Notes: a model not told the origin generated them from the sequence alone. Shown: positions 50,001 through 58,701, counted from the stretch's first letter. The stretch: DNA of 64,000 nucleotides from Sphaerospermopsis kisseleviana NIES-73 (GCF_002368075.1 NZ_AP018314.1:4317819-4381818), one strand, 5' to 3'. Numbers and translations are program-made.

Positions 50001-53000
50001 TACCAATACTGACAGAAACTGAGCAACATCAATTATTGGTAGAGTGGAATAATATTCAAGCTGAATATCCTGTTGATAAGTGCATCCATGAGTTATTTGA
50101 AGAGCAGGTAGAGAAAACACCGAATGCAATAGCAGTAGTGTTTGAAAATGAACAACTAACCTATCAGCAATTGAATAGTCGGGCGAATCAGTTAGCACAT
50201 CACTTACAATCTTTGGGTGTAAAACCAGAGACATTAGTAGGGATTTGTGTAGAACGTTCCCTAGAAATGGTAATTGGATTATTAGGGATACTCAAAGCAG
50301 GAGGAGCGTATGTACCCCTAGACCCAGAATATCCCACTGAACGCTTGAGCTTCATGTTAGAAGACGCTCAAGTATCAGTGCTGTTAACACAAAAATCACT
50401 ATTAAATCAATTACCCTTAGACAATAGAGAAAAGCCTTATCAGGTAATTTGTTTAGAGCAACTTGTACTGAGCGAAGTCGAAGTAAACACCTTTAACTTA
50501 GAATTAACAGAAAACCCCAATCATCAAAGTCAACCAGAAAACTTAGCCTACGTAATTTACACATCTGGTTCAACAGGAAAACCCAAAGGAGTAACAATAG
50601 AGCATCGCGCCATAGTCAACTTAAGTTTAACCTGGGGCCAAACATTCCAAGTACAAAACCATAGCCGATTATTGCAATTTGGTTCTTTTAGCTTTGACTT
50701 ATCCGTAGGTGAAATTACCACAGCCTTAGTCACAGGAGCCTGTTTGTACTTAGGAAATAAAGTAACCTTATTACCAAGTCAAAGCTTAGTAGACTTCTTA
50801 ACAGTAAACAAAATTACCCATAGCTTCCTATCACCATCAGCCTTATCTGTACTACCCAAAGCAAAATTACCTGATTTGCAATGTATCACAGTAGGAGGAG
50901 AAGCTTGTACAACAGAATTAGTGAATCAGTGGGGAACAGAAAGAAAATTCTACAACTGCTACGGACCGACAGAATCTACAGTTACCGCCACCATCTTCCA
51001 TTGTCAACCCAATGGAAAAAAACCAGCCATTGGTAAAGCAATATCTAATATTCGCACCTATATCTTAGATAAAAACAATCAACTATTACCACCAGGAATA
51101 CCAGGAGAACTGTGTATAGCTGGAGTTGGTTTAGCTAGAGGATATTTAAATCGTCCCCAAGCGACTGGGGAAAAATTTATAGAAATAGACATAAATGGTC
51201 AAGTTGAGAGAATTTACAAAACAGGAGACTTAGCGCGTTACTTAGCAGATGGGAACATAGAATACATAGGACGCATAGACAATCAAGTTAAAATTCGGGG
51301 CTTCAGAATTGAGTTAGGAGAAATAGAAGCGGTACTCAATCAACATCCTCAAATTCAGACATCATGCGTCATTGTCCGTGAAGACAACCCCACAGAAAAA
51401 CGTTTAGTTGGGTACATAGTAGCGAAAAAAGACACAACACCAGAGCTTACAAGCATTCGTCAATTCCTGGTGAATAAACTGCCGGGGTACATGATACCAT
51501 CAGCCTTAGTCAGATTGGAAAATCTGCCCCTGACACCCAACGGCAAAATAGACCGTCGCGCCCTACCAAAACCAGAATTAGACAGCACAATAGTAGAAAA
51601 ATATGTAGCTCCACGCAACCCCATAGAAGAACTGCTAACACAAACCTGGTTACAAGTGCTAAAAGTAGAATCTGTGGGTGTAAATGACAACTTCTTTGAA
51701 CTGGGGGGACATTCCCTACTAGCAACACAAATAGTTTCACGTATCCGCAAAATATTCCAAGTGGAACTACCATTAAATAAATTGTTTGCTGCCCCCACAG
51801 TCAGAGAACTAGCCCATATTATTACCCAATTACAACAAGACAAATTAGAACAGTCAACACCACAGCTGGTAGCAAGAGCCAAAGATGCAGACTTACCAAT
51901 GTCTTTTGCCCAACAGCGTTTGTGGTTCTTAGACCAATTTGAGGCTAACAGTGTAGTATACAACATACCCACAGCTTTACATTTGCGAGGAAAATTGCAA
52001 ATTACAGCATTAGAGCAAAGTTTACAAACAATTATTCATCGTCACGAAGCCTTACGTACTAATTTCACCAGCATTGACGGACAACCAATTCAAGTTATTA
52101 GAGAACAGAAAACAGGGAACAAGGAACAGGGAATAGTATCAATTGTTGACTTACAGCACTTAGGCAAAACAGAACAAGAAATAGCTGTAGAACAATTAAC
52201 GCAACAACAAAAGATGACAGGATTTGAGTTAGAAACAGAAGCGTTAATTAGAGTACAGTTAATCTTAGTGAACCAGACAGAGCAAATATTGTTAGTGTGT
52301 ATGCACCACATTGTTTCCGATGGTTGGTCAATGGGTGTGTTTTTCCAAGAACTGACACAGCTATATAATGCTTATTGTCAAAATCAACCTTCACCTTTAT
52401 CAACCCTACCAATTCAGTACAGTGATTTTGCAATTTGGCAAAGACAATGGTTGCAAGGGGATGTACTACAAAATCAAATAACATACTGGGAACAACAACT
52501 CAAAGACGCACCAACCTTATTATCATTACCCACAGACCGCCCCAGACCTGCTGTACAGACTGTAGTTGGTGCAACTCATGAATTTTCCCTGTCAGTTGAG
52601 TTAACGGATAAATTGATCAAACTCAGTCATGATCAAGGTTGTACCCTATTTATGACCTTGTTGGCTGCTTATGACACCTTGCTTTATCGCTACACCGGAC
52701 AATCAGATATTTTAGTTGGGTCGCCTATTGCTAACCGCGATCGCTCGGAAGTAGAAGGGTTAATTGGCTTTTTTGTCAATACTTTGGTAATGCGTAGTAA
52801 TTTGGCGGGTAATCCCCGTTTTAGTGAATTGCTAACTCGTGTGAGGGAAATGGCAATAGGAGCTTACAGCCATCAACATTTGCCCTTTGAAATGCTAGTG
52901 GAAGCATTGCAACCAGAACGGGATTTATCCCATAGTCCACTATTCCAAGTCATGTTTAACCTGCAAAATGCTCCTGTGTCTGAGTTGGAGTTAAATGGGT

Positions 53001-56000
53001 TAACCGTTAGTTCAGTACCATTTAAAGGTGTGACAGCTGCATTTGATATGACCTTATTCATGCAGAACACTGCTACTTCGACTACGCTCAGTACAGGTAA
53101 CGGACTGGTGGGAGTATGGGAATACAACACTGATCTGTTTGACCATAGCACCATCGAGCGCATGATTGGTCATTTTGTGACTTTACTGGAAGCAGTGGTG
53201 AATAATCCCCAAGAGCGTATTGACCAGTTGCCCATATTAACGGCAGTTGAGCGACAAAAGTTACTGGTGGAGTGGAATGATACTCAAGCTGATTATCCTG
53301 TAGGTAAATGTCTCCATGATTTATTTGAGCAACAGGTAGAACTAACACCGGATGCTGTAGCGGTGGTGTTTGATGATCAACAGTTGACTTATCAACAGTT
53401 AAACCAAAAAGCGAATCAATTAGCCCATTATTTACAATCTCTGGGTGTGGGTGCAGAGGTTTTAGTGGGAATTTATTTAGAGCGTTCCTTATCCATGACT
53501 GTAGCTTTGTTGGCAGTCCTCAAAGCTGGAGGCGGTTATGTTCCCCTAGATGTTGATTATCCCCAACAGCGATTAACTTACATATCCCAAGATTCACAAA
53601 TTTCTGTACTGATCACACAAGAAAGTCTACTCAATTCCTTGCCAGTGGAAGGGGTGAAAGTTATTGTCTTAGATCAAGAATGGGAAGTATTCAATTCTCA
53701 CAGTCCAGAAAACCCGGTCAGTGAAGTAGTAGCGGAAAATTTGGCTTGTGTATTGTATACTTCTGGTTCTACTGGCAATCCTAAAGGTGTGATGTTAACT
53801 CATGGAGCTTTGGTAAATCATAGCAGTGCCATTAGTGAAACCTTTGGTTTGACGAGTAGCGATGCCTACGGCGGGCAAAGCCAACGCGTTTTACAATTTG
53901 CTGCTTTTGGCTTTGATGTCGCACTAGAAGAAATATTCCCCACTTGGTTTAAAGGTGGAACAGTAGTATTAAGACCAACACAAATGTTTTCTTCCTTTGC
54001 CAATTTTGCCCAGTTTATAGAACAACAACAAATAACTGTTTTAACCCTGACTTCCGCTTATTGGCATGAATGGATGGTAGCAGTATCTCAATCATACTCC
54101 ACCGTACCCCAAAGTTTACGGTTATTGACTGTGGGTGGAGATACTGTTTTACCGGAAACAGTGACAATGTGGCAGCAATTAGTAGGGGATAGAATAACTT
54201 GTTTAAATGCCTACGGTCCGACCGAAGCCTCGGTGACAGCGATAGTCTATGATGTGCGAAATTACCAACCAGAAAAAACTAATACAGTCCTCATCGGTCG
54301 TCCTGTAGATAATACAGAAATTTACATCCTGGATTCCAATTTACAACCAGTTCCCATAGGAGTTAAGGGTGAATTGTACATTGGTGGTGAGCGTTTAGCG
54401 CGGGGTTATCTCAACCGTCCAGAATTGACACACGAGAAATTTATTCTCAATCCGTTTAAAGATGGTAAATGGTTCGACTTCGCTCACCAACCATCCCATT
54501 ACCTTTATAAAACAGGGGATTTAGCACGCTATTTACCCGATGGCAATATAGAATTTATTGGACGCATTGATGATGTAGTGAAAATCCGAGGTTTCCGTGT
54601 TGCACTGGGAGAAATTGAAAGTCTCTTAGTTCAACATCCTGATGTGATTTGTCAGGTTGTGATGGCAAGAGAAGACCAACCAGGTCATAAACAGTTGGTT
54701 GCTTATGTTGTCTCTGATAATCCATCCTTAACCCAAAATGAATTACAAAGCTTCTTGAAACAAAAGCTGCCAAATTATATGATTCCCACAGCTTTTGTGA
54801 TGATGGAGGGTTTACCAGTCACGACTAATGGTAAAATAGACCGTCGCGCCTTACCCGCACCCTCCCAAGAGATTAACCTGAGCAACTTTGTGTTACCCAA
54901 TACTCCCACACAAAAACTGATCGCAGATATTTGGAGCAGTGTTTTAGGAACAACACAATTAGGCATTCACAACAACTTTTTTGACATGGGGGGTAATTCT
55001 TTACGCGCTATGCAAGTGATGTCTTTATTAACAGAAACCTTGCAAATAGATTTACCCCTACGTTATTTGTTTGAAAACCCGACAGTCGCAGAACTAGCAG
55101 CCGGTTTTGATAGTTTACTCACCAGCCAGACGAATACCATTACTACCTCTAAGCTAGATTTAAAAGCAGAAGCAGTTTTAGATGCCAGTATTCAAATCCG
55201 TAAAGACGTTATATATAACGTCTCTACAGATTACAACAACAAACCTCAAGGAATCTTTTTAACGGGAGTGACGGGTTTTCTGGGTAGTCATTTACTTTAT
55301 GAACTCCTGCAACAAACTGAGGAACCGATTATTTATTGTTTGATTCGTGCTACAGATATTGAAGAGGCACGACAAAAGCTAGAAAATCAACTGCAATTGT
55401 ACAAACTCTGGTCAGAAGTTGACAGAAAACGTATTATTCCTGTGGTTGGAAATTTAGGGAAAAAATATTTAGGTCTTTCCACATCAGAATTTCAACAGTT
55501 AGCAAGTCAGATAGATGTTATCTATCATTGTGGTGCTTGGATTAATGTTATTTATCCCTACTCTGTTTTAAAACCTGCTAATGTGTTGGGAACGCAAGAA
55601 ATCATTCGGTTAGCCAGTGAAATCAAAGTTAAACCTTTACATTACATTTCAACTACATCTGTTTTATCAGCAGCTACTCCTAATGAAGCAGGATTAATTT
55701 TAGAATCGGATCTTCTTGATCAATATCAAGTGTTAGAAAATGGCTATGTTCAAAGTAAGTGGGTAGCAGAGAAATTAGTGATGCAAGCTCGTGATTTAGG
55801 TCTACCTGTAGCTATTTATCGAGCATCAAGGATTACAGGAAGTACCAAAACAGGTATTAGTAATACAGATGATTTATTTTGCAGGTTAGTCAAGGGTTGT
55901 TTAGAAACAAGAATATTTCCTGATGTGCAGATGGAGGATAATTTGACTCCTGTGGACTATGTGAGTAAGATAATTGTTAATCTGTCAGGACAAAAGGAAT

Positions 56001-56383
56001 CTTTAGGAAAGGCATTTCACCTAGTTAATCCTGAATCTACTACAATCAAGGATTTATTTCACTTGATTCGCTCTTTAGGATACCCTGTACAGATGATTCC
56101 TGTAGAGCAATGGCATTCAGAGATTTCACTGGAGAGTCAAATGTCTGATCCTGGTAATTTAAGAGTTTTGTCTCATATTATTCCCAAAATGGCGCTAGAG
56201 AATAGTCGCGAACCAGAGATTGACTATCAAAATACTATCAATGGTCTAGGGAATACTGATATTATGTATCCTATATTAGACCAAAATTTATTGAGGACTT
56301 ATATTTCCTACTTCATAAGTAGCGGTTTTATCAATGACCAGTTAGTAACAGAGCAAATGGCATTTGGTCATAAGACTAACTAA
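44054..56383 (+). CDS. Three-module NRPS with terminal reductase: C-A-PCP-E-C-A-PCP-C-A-PCP-R
   Basis: I take ATG 44054 (4109 residues) over an in-frame TTG at 44036. Domains: C1 (HHIAGDM near 140, G replaced by M), A1 (A3 near 641), PCP1 (GGDSILSIQ near 1022), E (HHLAIDGVSW near 1207), C2 (post-epimerase type, YPLSPMQQGMLF near 1551), A2 (near 2174), PCP2 (near 2556), C3 (near 2614), A3 (near 3240), PCP3 (GGNSLRAMQ near 3650) and reductase (TGVTGFLGS near 3735, YVQSK). A1 and A2 share pocket DLGFTGCVTK (Hty/Hph); A3 reads DVETTGAVTK, the Glu suggesting a basic residue. Predicted product: capped D-Hty-Hty-Arg-like aldehyde or alcohol, resembling spumigins. No loading module lies nearby; C1 may take an acyl group in trans. 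Confidence 0.9.
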   Translation: MTTSIKNMYPLSSGQEAMWLIHQIAPESVAYNIFITAKIRTDLNIAVVNRVWQKIIEKHPILRTTYTNYEGKPVQQVNQQENFSVEVIDASEWSEEQLAKKIYAIADSPFNLEQDSVLRVNLFSRSAEEHIIMLTMHHIAGDMWTFDLLLSEFRTLYVRENQGISQEQTETVDAVSGKKSYADFIHWQSEMLSSSQGEKLWQYWQQQLAGELPILNLLPDRPRPPVKTYQGASYIVKLDEQLTEKLNHLAVASKTSLYQILLTAFYIQLYRYTNQTDILISSPMRGRTGRSFKEIAGYFANLTVLRVSVQENATFQEFLAQVSKTVKKAQYHQDYPFALLAQKLQPQSNPSLSPFSQVSFTWQRHRWCELTEQSLDSQEQVLEMQPYLLGHQRGADLDLNLMVMEAQGVVKPCWQYNSDLFDSRTIERMAGNFITLLESIVANPQESIAKLPILTETEQHQLLVEWNNIQVEYPVDKCIHELFEEQVEKTPNAIAVVFENEQLTYQQLNSRANQLAHYLQSLGVKPETLVGICVERSLEMVIGLLGILKAGGAYVPLDPEYPTERLSFMLEDAQVSVLLTQKSLLNQLPLDNREKPCQVICLEQLVLSEVEVNTFNLELTENPNHQNQPENLAYVIYTSGSTGKPKGVTIEHRAIVNLSLTWAKTFQVQNHSRLLQFGSFSFDLSVGEITTALVTGACLYLGNKVTLLPSQSLVDFLTVNKITHSFLSPSALSVLPKAKLPDLQCITVGGEACTTELVNQWGTERKFYNCYGPTESTVTATIFHCQPNGKKPAIGKAISNIRTYILDKNNQLLPPGIPGELCIAGVGLARGYLNRPQATGEKFIEIDINGQVERIYKTGDLARYLADGNIEYIGRIDNQVKIRGFRIELGEIEAVLNQHPQIQTSCVIVREDNPGQKQLVSYLIPHQHSTVTMSEMRQYLKETLPEYMVPHSFVTLETLPLTPNGKIDRRALPAPETRTGLEIEFIPPRNQTEKILAQIWAEVLRTKQIGINDNFFELGGDSILSIQILAKAKQAGLQLTAKQLFANQTIAELAAIAPNIKTIEIKQELVTGKLPLTPIQHWFFEQNFTQPHHFNQAFLLSVPSDIKPELLKQAFQQLLTHHDALRLSFSQKNSNWEQTYTAPKDQIAFHEIDLSTIPEHKQPEAIEAQGNLLQANLDISENLIQVALFHLGRGKRARLQITIHHLAIDGVSWRILLEDLQTAYQQLEQGKDIQLPAKTTSFKDWSEKLTAYAQSQTLKSEAAYWLNETRAAVPSIFVDHTKGENTVAAANTVLLSLSEAETHALLHDVPKAYNTQINDVLLTALALVLSKWTNSKRVLFNLEGHGREDIVDGVDLSRTIGWFTTIFPVLVELPATENLGETLKTVKEQLRTIPNKGIGYGLLHYLRQDPEIATQLKTLPQAEISFNYLGQFDQQINTTSWMQPASESAGRMHGLQNNRPHLLDINSMIVEKQLQIEWTYSTNLHQAATIEKLAQEFVNTLQDIITHCASGKNGGYTPSDFPLVKLNQVELDQLLASLDKTNKTNWRNIENIYPLSPMQQGMLFESLYAPDSQVYFEQSIYNLSGQLNLRAFEKAWQQVVARHSILRTAFIWEQLAEPVQIVYRQVDVKIESEDWQHLSTQEAQEKLEVLVQSQRKQGFQLSTAPLMQLSVIQLSADRYQFVWNFHHLLLDGWSVPLLFQDLLYFYQAIIKSENPTLPAVLSYDKYIAWLQQQDLSKAEEFWREKLQGFTAPTPLTVDKLSSKGKQLDSRYREQKIQLTAQQTEALQTFVRKHQLTMNNLVQGAWGLLLSRYSQESDVVFGATVSGRPPSLMGVESMVGLFINSLPVRVKTCAETEVLALLKELQIQQVESEQYSYSSLADIQRLSDVPGGSSLFESLVVFENYPVSEAAEKNNYGFSIDSVQGIEQTNYPLTVGVIPGQELLVIISYDTSRFDDAAICRLLGHFQTLLSGIVADPQQRISQLPILTETEQHQLLVEWNNIQAEYPVDKCIHELFEEQVEKTPNAIAVVFENEQLTYQQLNSRANQLAHHLQSLGVKPETLVGICVERSLEMVIGLLGILKAGGAYVPLDPEYPTERLSFMLEDAQVSVLLTQKSLLNQLPLDNREKPYQVICLEQLVLSEVEVNTFNLELTENPNHQSQPENLAYVIYTSGSTGKPKGVTIEHRAIVNLSLTWGQTFQVQNHSRLLQFGSFSFDLSVGEITTALVTGACLYLGNKVTLLPSQSLVDFLTVNKITHSFLSPSALSVLPKAKLPDLQCITVGGEACTTELVNQWGTERKFYNCYGPTESTVTATIFHCQPNGKKPAIGKAISNIRTYILDKNNQLLPPGIPGELCIAGVGLARGYLNRPQATGEKFIEIDINGQVERIYKTGDLARYLADGNIEYIGRIDNQVKIRGFRIELGEIEAVLNQHPQIQTSCVIVREDNPTEKRLVGYIVAKKDTTPELTSIRQFLVNKLPGYMIPSALVRLENLPLTPNGKIDRRALPKPELDSTIVEKYVAPRNPIEELLTQTWLQVLKVESVGVNDNFFELGGHSLLATQIVSRIRKIFQVELPLNKLFAAPTVRELAHIITQLQQDKLEQSTPQLVARAKDADLPMSFAQQRLWFLDQFEANSVVYNIPTALHLRGKLQITALEQSLQTIIHRHEALRTNFTSIDGQPIQVIREQKTGNKEQGIVSIVDLQHLGKTEQEIAVEQLTQQQKMTGFELETEALIRVQLILVNQTEQILLVCMHHIVSDGWSMGVFFQELTQLYNAYCQNQPSPLSTLPIQYSDFAIWQRQWLQGDVLQNQITYWEQQLKDAPTLLSLPTDRPRPAVQTVVGATHEFSLSVELTDKLIKLSHDQGCTLFMTLLAAYDTLLYRYTGQSDILVGSPIANRDRSEVEGLIGFFVNTLVMRSNLAGNPRFSELLTRVREMAIGAYSHQHLPFEMLVEALQPERDLSHSPLFQVMFNLQNAPVSELELNGLTVSSVPFKGVTAAFDMTLFMQNTATSTTLSTGNGLVGVWEYNTDLFDHSTIERMIGHFVTLLEAVVNNPQERIDQLPILTAVERQKLLVEWNDTQADYPVGKCLHDLFEQQVELTPDAVAVVFDDQQLTYQQLNQKANQLAHYLQSLGVGAEVLVGIYLERSLSMTVALLAVLKAGGGYVPLDVDYPQQRLTYISQDSQISVLITQESLLNSLPVEGVKVIVLDQEWEVFNSHSPENPVSEVVAENLACVLYTSGSTGNPKGVMLTHGALVNHSSAISETFGLTSSDAYGGQSQRVLQFAAFGFDVALEEIFPTWFKGGTVVLRPTQMFSSFANFAQFIEQQQITVLTLTSAYWHEWMVAVSQSYSTVPQSLRLLTVGGDTVLPETVTMWQQLVGDRITCLNAYGPTEASVTAIVYDVRNYQPEKTNTVLIGRPVDNTEIYILDSNLQPVPIGVKGELYIGGERLARGYLNRPELTHEKFILNPFKDGKWFDFAHQPSHYLYKTGDLARYLPDGNIEFIGRIDDVVKIRGFRVALGEIESLLVQHPDVICQVVMAREDQPGHKQLVAYVVSDNPSLTQNELQSFLKQKLPNYMIPTAFVMMEGLPVTTNGKIDRRALPAPSQEINLSNFVLPNTPTQKLIADIWSSVLGTTQLGIHNNFFDMGGNSLRAMQVMSLLTETLQIDLPLRYLFENPTVAELAAGFDSLLTSQTNTITTSKLDLKAEAVLDASIQIRKDVIYNVSTDYNNKPQGIFLTGVTGFLGSHLLYELLQQTEEPIIYCLIRATDIEEARQKLENQLQLYKLWSEVDRKRIIPVVGNLGKKYLGLSTSEFQQLASQIDVIYHCGAWINVIYPYSVLKPANVLGTQEIIRLASEIKVKPLHYISTTSVLSAATPNEAGLILESDLLDQYQVLENGYVQSKWVAEKLVMQARDLGLPVAIYRASRITGSTKTGISNTDDLFCRLVKGCLETRIFPDVQMEDNLTPVDYVSKIIVNLSGQKESLGKAFHLVNPESTTIKDLFHLIRSLGYPVQMIPVEQWHSEISLESQMSDPGNLRVLSHIIPKMALENSREPEIDYQNTINGLGNTDIMYPILDQNLLRTYISYFISSGFINDQLVTEQMAFGHKTN
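45402..46794 (+). repeat. Near-identical 1393-bp block, copy 1 (A1 domain)
   Basis: It pairs with 49998-51390 at a constant offset of 4596 bp with no indels. About a dozen mismatches are visible, all in the first half; from roughly 46050 to 46794 I see none. It covers the end of the C domain linker to just past A8 of the A domain. Confidence 0.9.
49998..51390 (+). repeat. Near-identical 1393-bp block, copy 2 (A2 domain)
   Basis: Second copy of the A-domain block, including the same in-frame palindromic repeat (50466-50485 against 45870-45889). Homology drops sharply after the shared cgtgaagacaaccc, where the A domain tails differ. This is best explained by recent gene conversion or unequal exchange. 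Confidence 0.9.
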
Positions 56384-56542
56384 CCGTACAATGTCATGAG
56401 TCTGATAACCTCAAATTAATGGATGAAGGTACACAGGGGATCAGGGTGAAGGTTTTTTCTTACCCTTTCCCCTTTCACCTTTAACCAAGAAATATTAAAT
56501 TGCTGCTTATACGTCAACTCAAAATTACAATATTGTTAAAAT

Positions 56543-58594
56543 ATGCAAGCTCAAATTTCCCGCGATCAACCTTTAAGCAATAATTATTCAGCTTTTACTC
56601 AATTTTGGAAAAATTTCCAATCTATTACCGAACCTTACTGGTATCCAAGTACATCAGGGGGAAGAGCATTTTCAGACGTGATTCGTTCATGGGGAATGCT
56701 TATTCTCTTAATAATACTTATAATTGGACTTGTTAGTTTAAATGTAGTTAGTAATTTTCTTTATCGCTACATAGTTGATATTACTATTACAGGAAAAGAT
56801 GTTTCTCAGTTTTTTAATGTTGTATTGACTTATGCTATAACCCTAGCATTTGTAACAGCATTGGTAGGGTTTTCTAAGTTTGTAAGAAAGCAAATGGTAC
56901 TAGAGTGGTATCAATGGCTAAATGATCACATTCTGGCAAAATATTTACATGAAAGAGCATACTATAAAATCAATTTTAAATCTGATATTGATAATCCTGA
57001 TCAACGCCTCTCTCAAGAAATTGAACCTGTTATAAGTAATGCTTTGACTTTTTCAACTACCTTACTAGAAAAAATACTGGAAATCATAGCTTATATTATA
57101 ATTATTTGGTCAATTTCAAAGCAAGTTGCAATTATTTTAGTAATTTATACTCTTTTGGGTAATATAGTTGCTGTCTACTTGACTCAACAAATAAATAAAA
57201 TTAATCAAGAGGAACTTCAATCTAAGGCTGATTATAACTATTGTTTAACTCATGTTAGAGTTCATGCTGAATCAATAGCTTTTTTCCGGGGAGAAAAACA
57301 AGAGTCAAATATCATTGGAAAAAGATTTCAGCAGTTAATCAAGATTTCTAAACGGAGGATTGGCTGGGAAAGAAATCAAGACTTTTTTAATAGAGGATAT
57401 CAAGCTGTAATCGAGGTATTTCCATTTCTAATACTCGGACCTTTATATATTACAAATCGGCTAGATTTTGGAGAAATTAGCCAAGCTTCTTTATCGGCAT
57501 ATCTTTTTGCTAATGCTCTAGCAGAATTAATCAATGAATTTGGCAGTTCAGGTAGGTTTTCTGTTTATGTGGAACGGTTGTCTGAGTTTTCTTCTGCTTT
57601 GGAACAAGTCGCTAAACAACCAGAAAATGCGAGTACCATCAAAACAGTAGAAGATCATCATATCACCTTTGAGAATGTAACTTTACAAACTCCCAATTAT
57701 GAGAGAGTAATTGTGGAAGATTTATCACTTTCTGTACAACCGGGAGAAGGTTTATTAATTGTTGGTCCAAGTGGTAGAGGTAAAAGTTCTTTATTGAGGG
57801 CGATCGCTGGTTTGTGGAATGCAGGAACAGGTCGTTTAGTGAGGCCTCCTTTAGAAGAAGTGTTGTTTTTACCTCAACGTCCTTACATTATTTTAGGAAC
57901 TTTGCGAGAACAGTTGCTTTATCCGTATACAGAACGAATAGTCAGCGATCGCGCACTCAAAGAAGTTTTAAAACAAGTTAATCTGGATAGTTTATTAAGT
58001 CGAGTAGATGGTTTTGATACTGAAGTTCCCTGGGAAAATATATTATCTTTAGGAGAACAACAACGTTTAGCATTTGCCAGATTGTTAGTTACTCAACCTG
58101 GTTTCACTATCTTAGATGAAGCTACCAGTGCTTTAGACTTAAATAATGAAGGTACTTTATATCAACAATTGCAAGCAACAAAAACAACATTTATCAGTGT
58201 CGGACATCGGGAAAGCTTATTTGATTATCATCAATGGGTTTTAGAACTTTCTCAAGATTCTAGTTGGCAACTTTTAACTGTGCAGGATTATCAACGTCGG
58301 AAATTACAATCATCTGCCATCATTCCTGATGAAAAAGCTGAAATTACAATAGATAATTTTGCCAATAATAAATCTCTAAATCAACCAAAAATAGCAACAC
58401 CAGAAATAGTAAACCAAGCAAACCAAGCAAGTGTTATTACCGGACTTTCTCATCAAGAAATGCAGAAATTAATAGATTATTCACTGGGGACTGTGAGAAC
58501 TAAAGCTAGTAAAGGTCAAACTATTACAACTCAAGATGGTTCTACCTACAGCTATAATAAAGACCCCAATGTTTTGAAATGGGTGAAAGTTTAG
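56543..58594 (+). CDS. SbmA/YddA-type ABC transporter with extra C-terminal domain, NRPS-linked
   Basis: This 683-residue protein has a permease part (about 1-345) and an ATPase with Walker A GPSGRGKSS near 411, LSLGEQQ and FTILDEATSALD. A short linker (about 595-632) leads to a 50-residue domain starting GLSHQEMQKLIDYSLGTVRT and ending VLKWVKV. That domain is nearly the same as in the transporter at 5993-8278, without the acidic tandem repeats. It starts 159 bp after the NRPS on the same strand, so it is the likely exporter of the NRPS product. AptE of anabaenopeptin loci is also an ABC transporter, but which paralog would serve the apt genes here cannot be told. Confidence 0.87.
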   Translation: MQAQISRDQPLSNNYSAFTQFWKNFQSITEPYWYPSTSGGRAFSDVIRSWGMLILLIILIIGLVSLNVVSNFLYRYIVDITITGKDVSQFFNVVLTYAITLAFVTALVGFSKFVRKQMVLEWYQWLNDHILAKYLHERAYYKINFKSDIDNPDQRLSQEIEPVISNALTFSTTLLEKILEIIAYIIIIWSISKQVAIILVIYTLLGNIVAVYLTQQINKINQEELQSKADYNYCLTHVRVHAESIAFFRGEKQESNIIGKRFQQLIKISKRRIGWERNQDFFNRGYQAVIEVFPFLILGPLYITNRLDFGEISQASLSAYLFANALAELINEFGSSGRFSVYVERLSEFSSALEQVAKQPENASTIKTVEDHHITFENVTLQTPNYERVIVEDLSLSVQPGEGLLIVGPSGRGKSSLLRAIAGLWNAGTGRLVRPPLEEVLFLPQRPYIILGTLREQLLYPYTERIVSDRALKEVLKQVNLDSLLSRVDGFDTEVPWENILSLGEQQRLAFARLLVTQPGFTILDEATSALDLNNEGTLYQQLQATKTTFISVGHRESLFDYHQWVLELSQDSSWQLLTVQDYQRRKLQSSAIIPDEKAEITIDNFANNKSLNQPKIATPEIVNQANQASVITGLSHQEMQKLIDYSLGTVRTKASKGQTITTQDGSTYSYNKDPNVLKWVKV

Positions 58595-58673
58595 GGTGAA
58601 ACAATTTATATCAAGTCCGGGTAATTACTGACGATATAAGTTGTTGGTTTTTGGTTAATAATTGCCTTTTCCC

Positions 58674-58701
58674 AATTACCAATTACCCATTACCAATTAC
58701 C
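58674..58701. repeat. Heptanucleotide tandem repeat (aattacc/cattacc)x4
   Basis: Order aattacc, aattacc, cattacc, aattacc. It lies in the 147-bp gap between two convergent genes. Same family as 24700-24727. Confidence 0.8.

Noticed and set aside
51460-51972. 170-codon minus-strand open frame inside the NRPS
   Set aside because: It lies antisense to conserved A/PCP/C coding sequence and has no protein-like features; a shadow frame.
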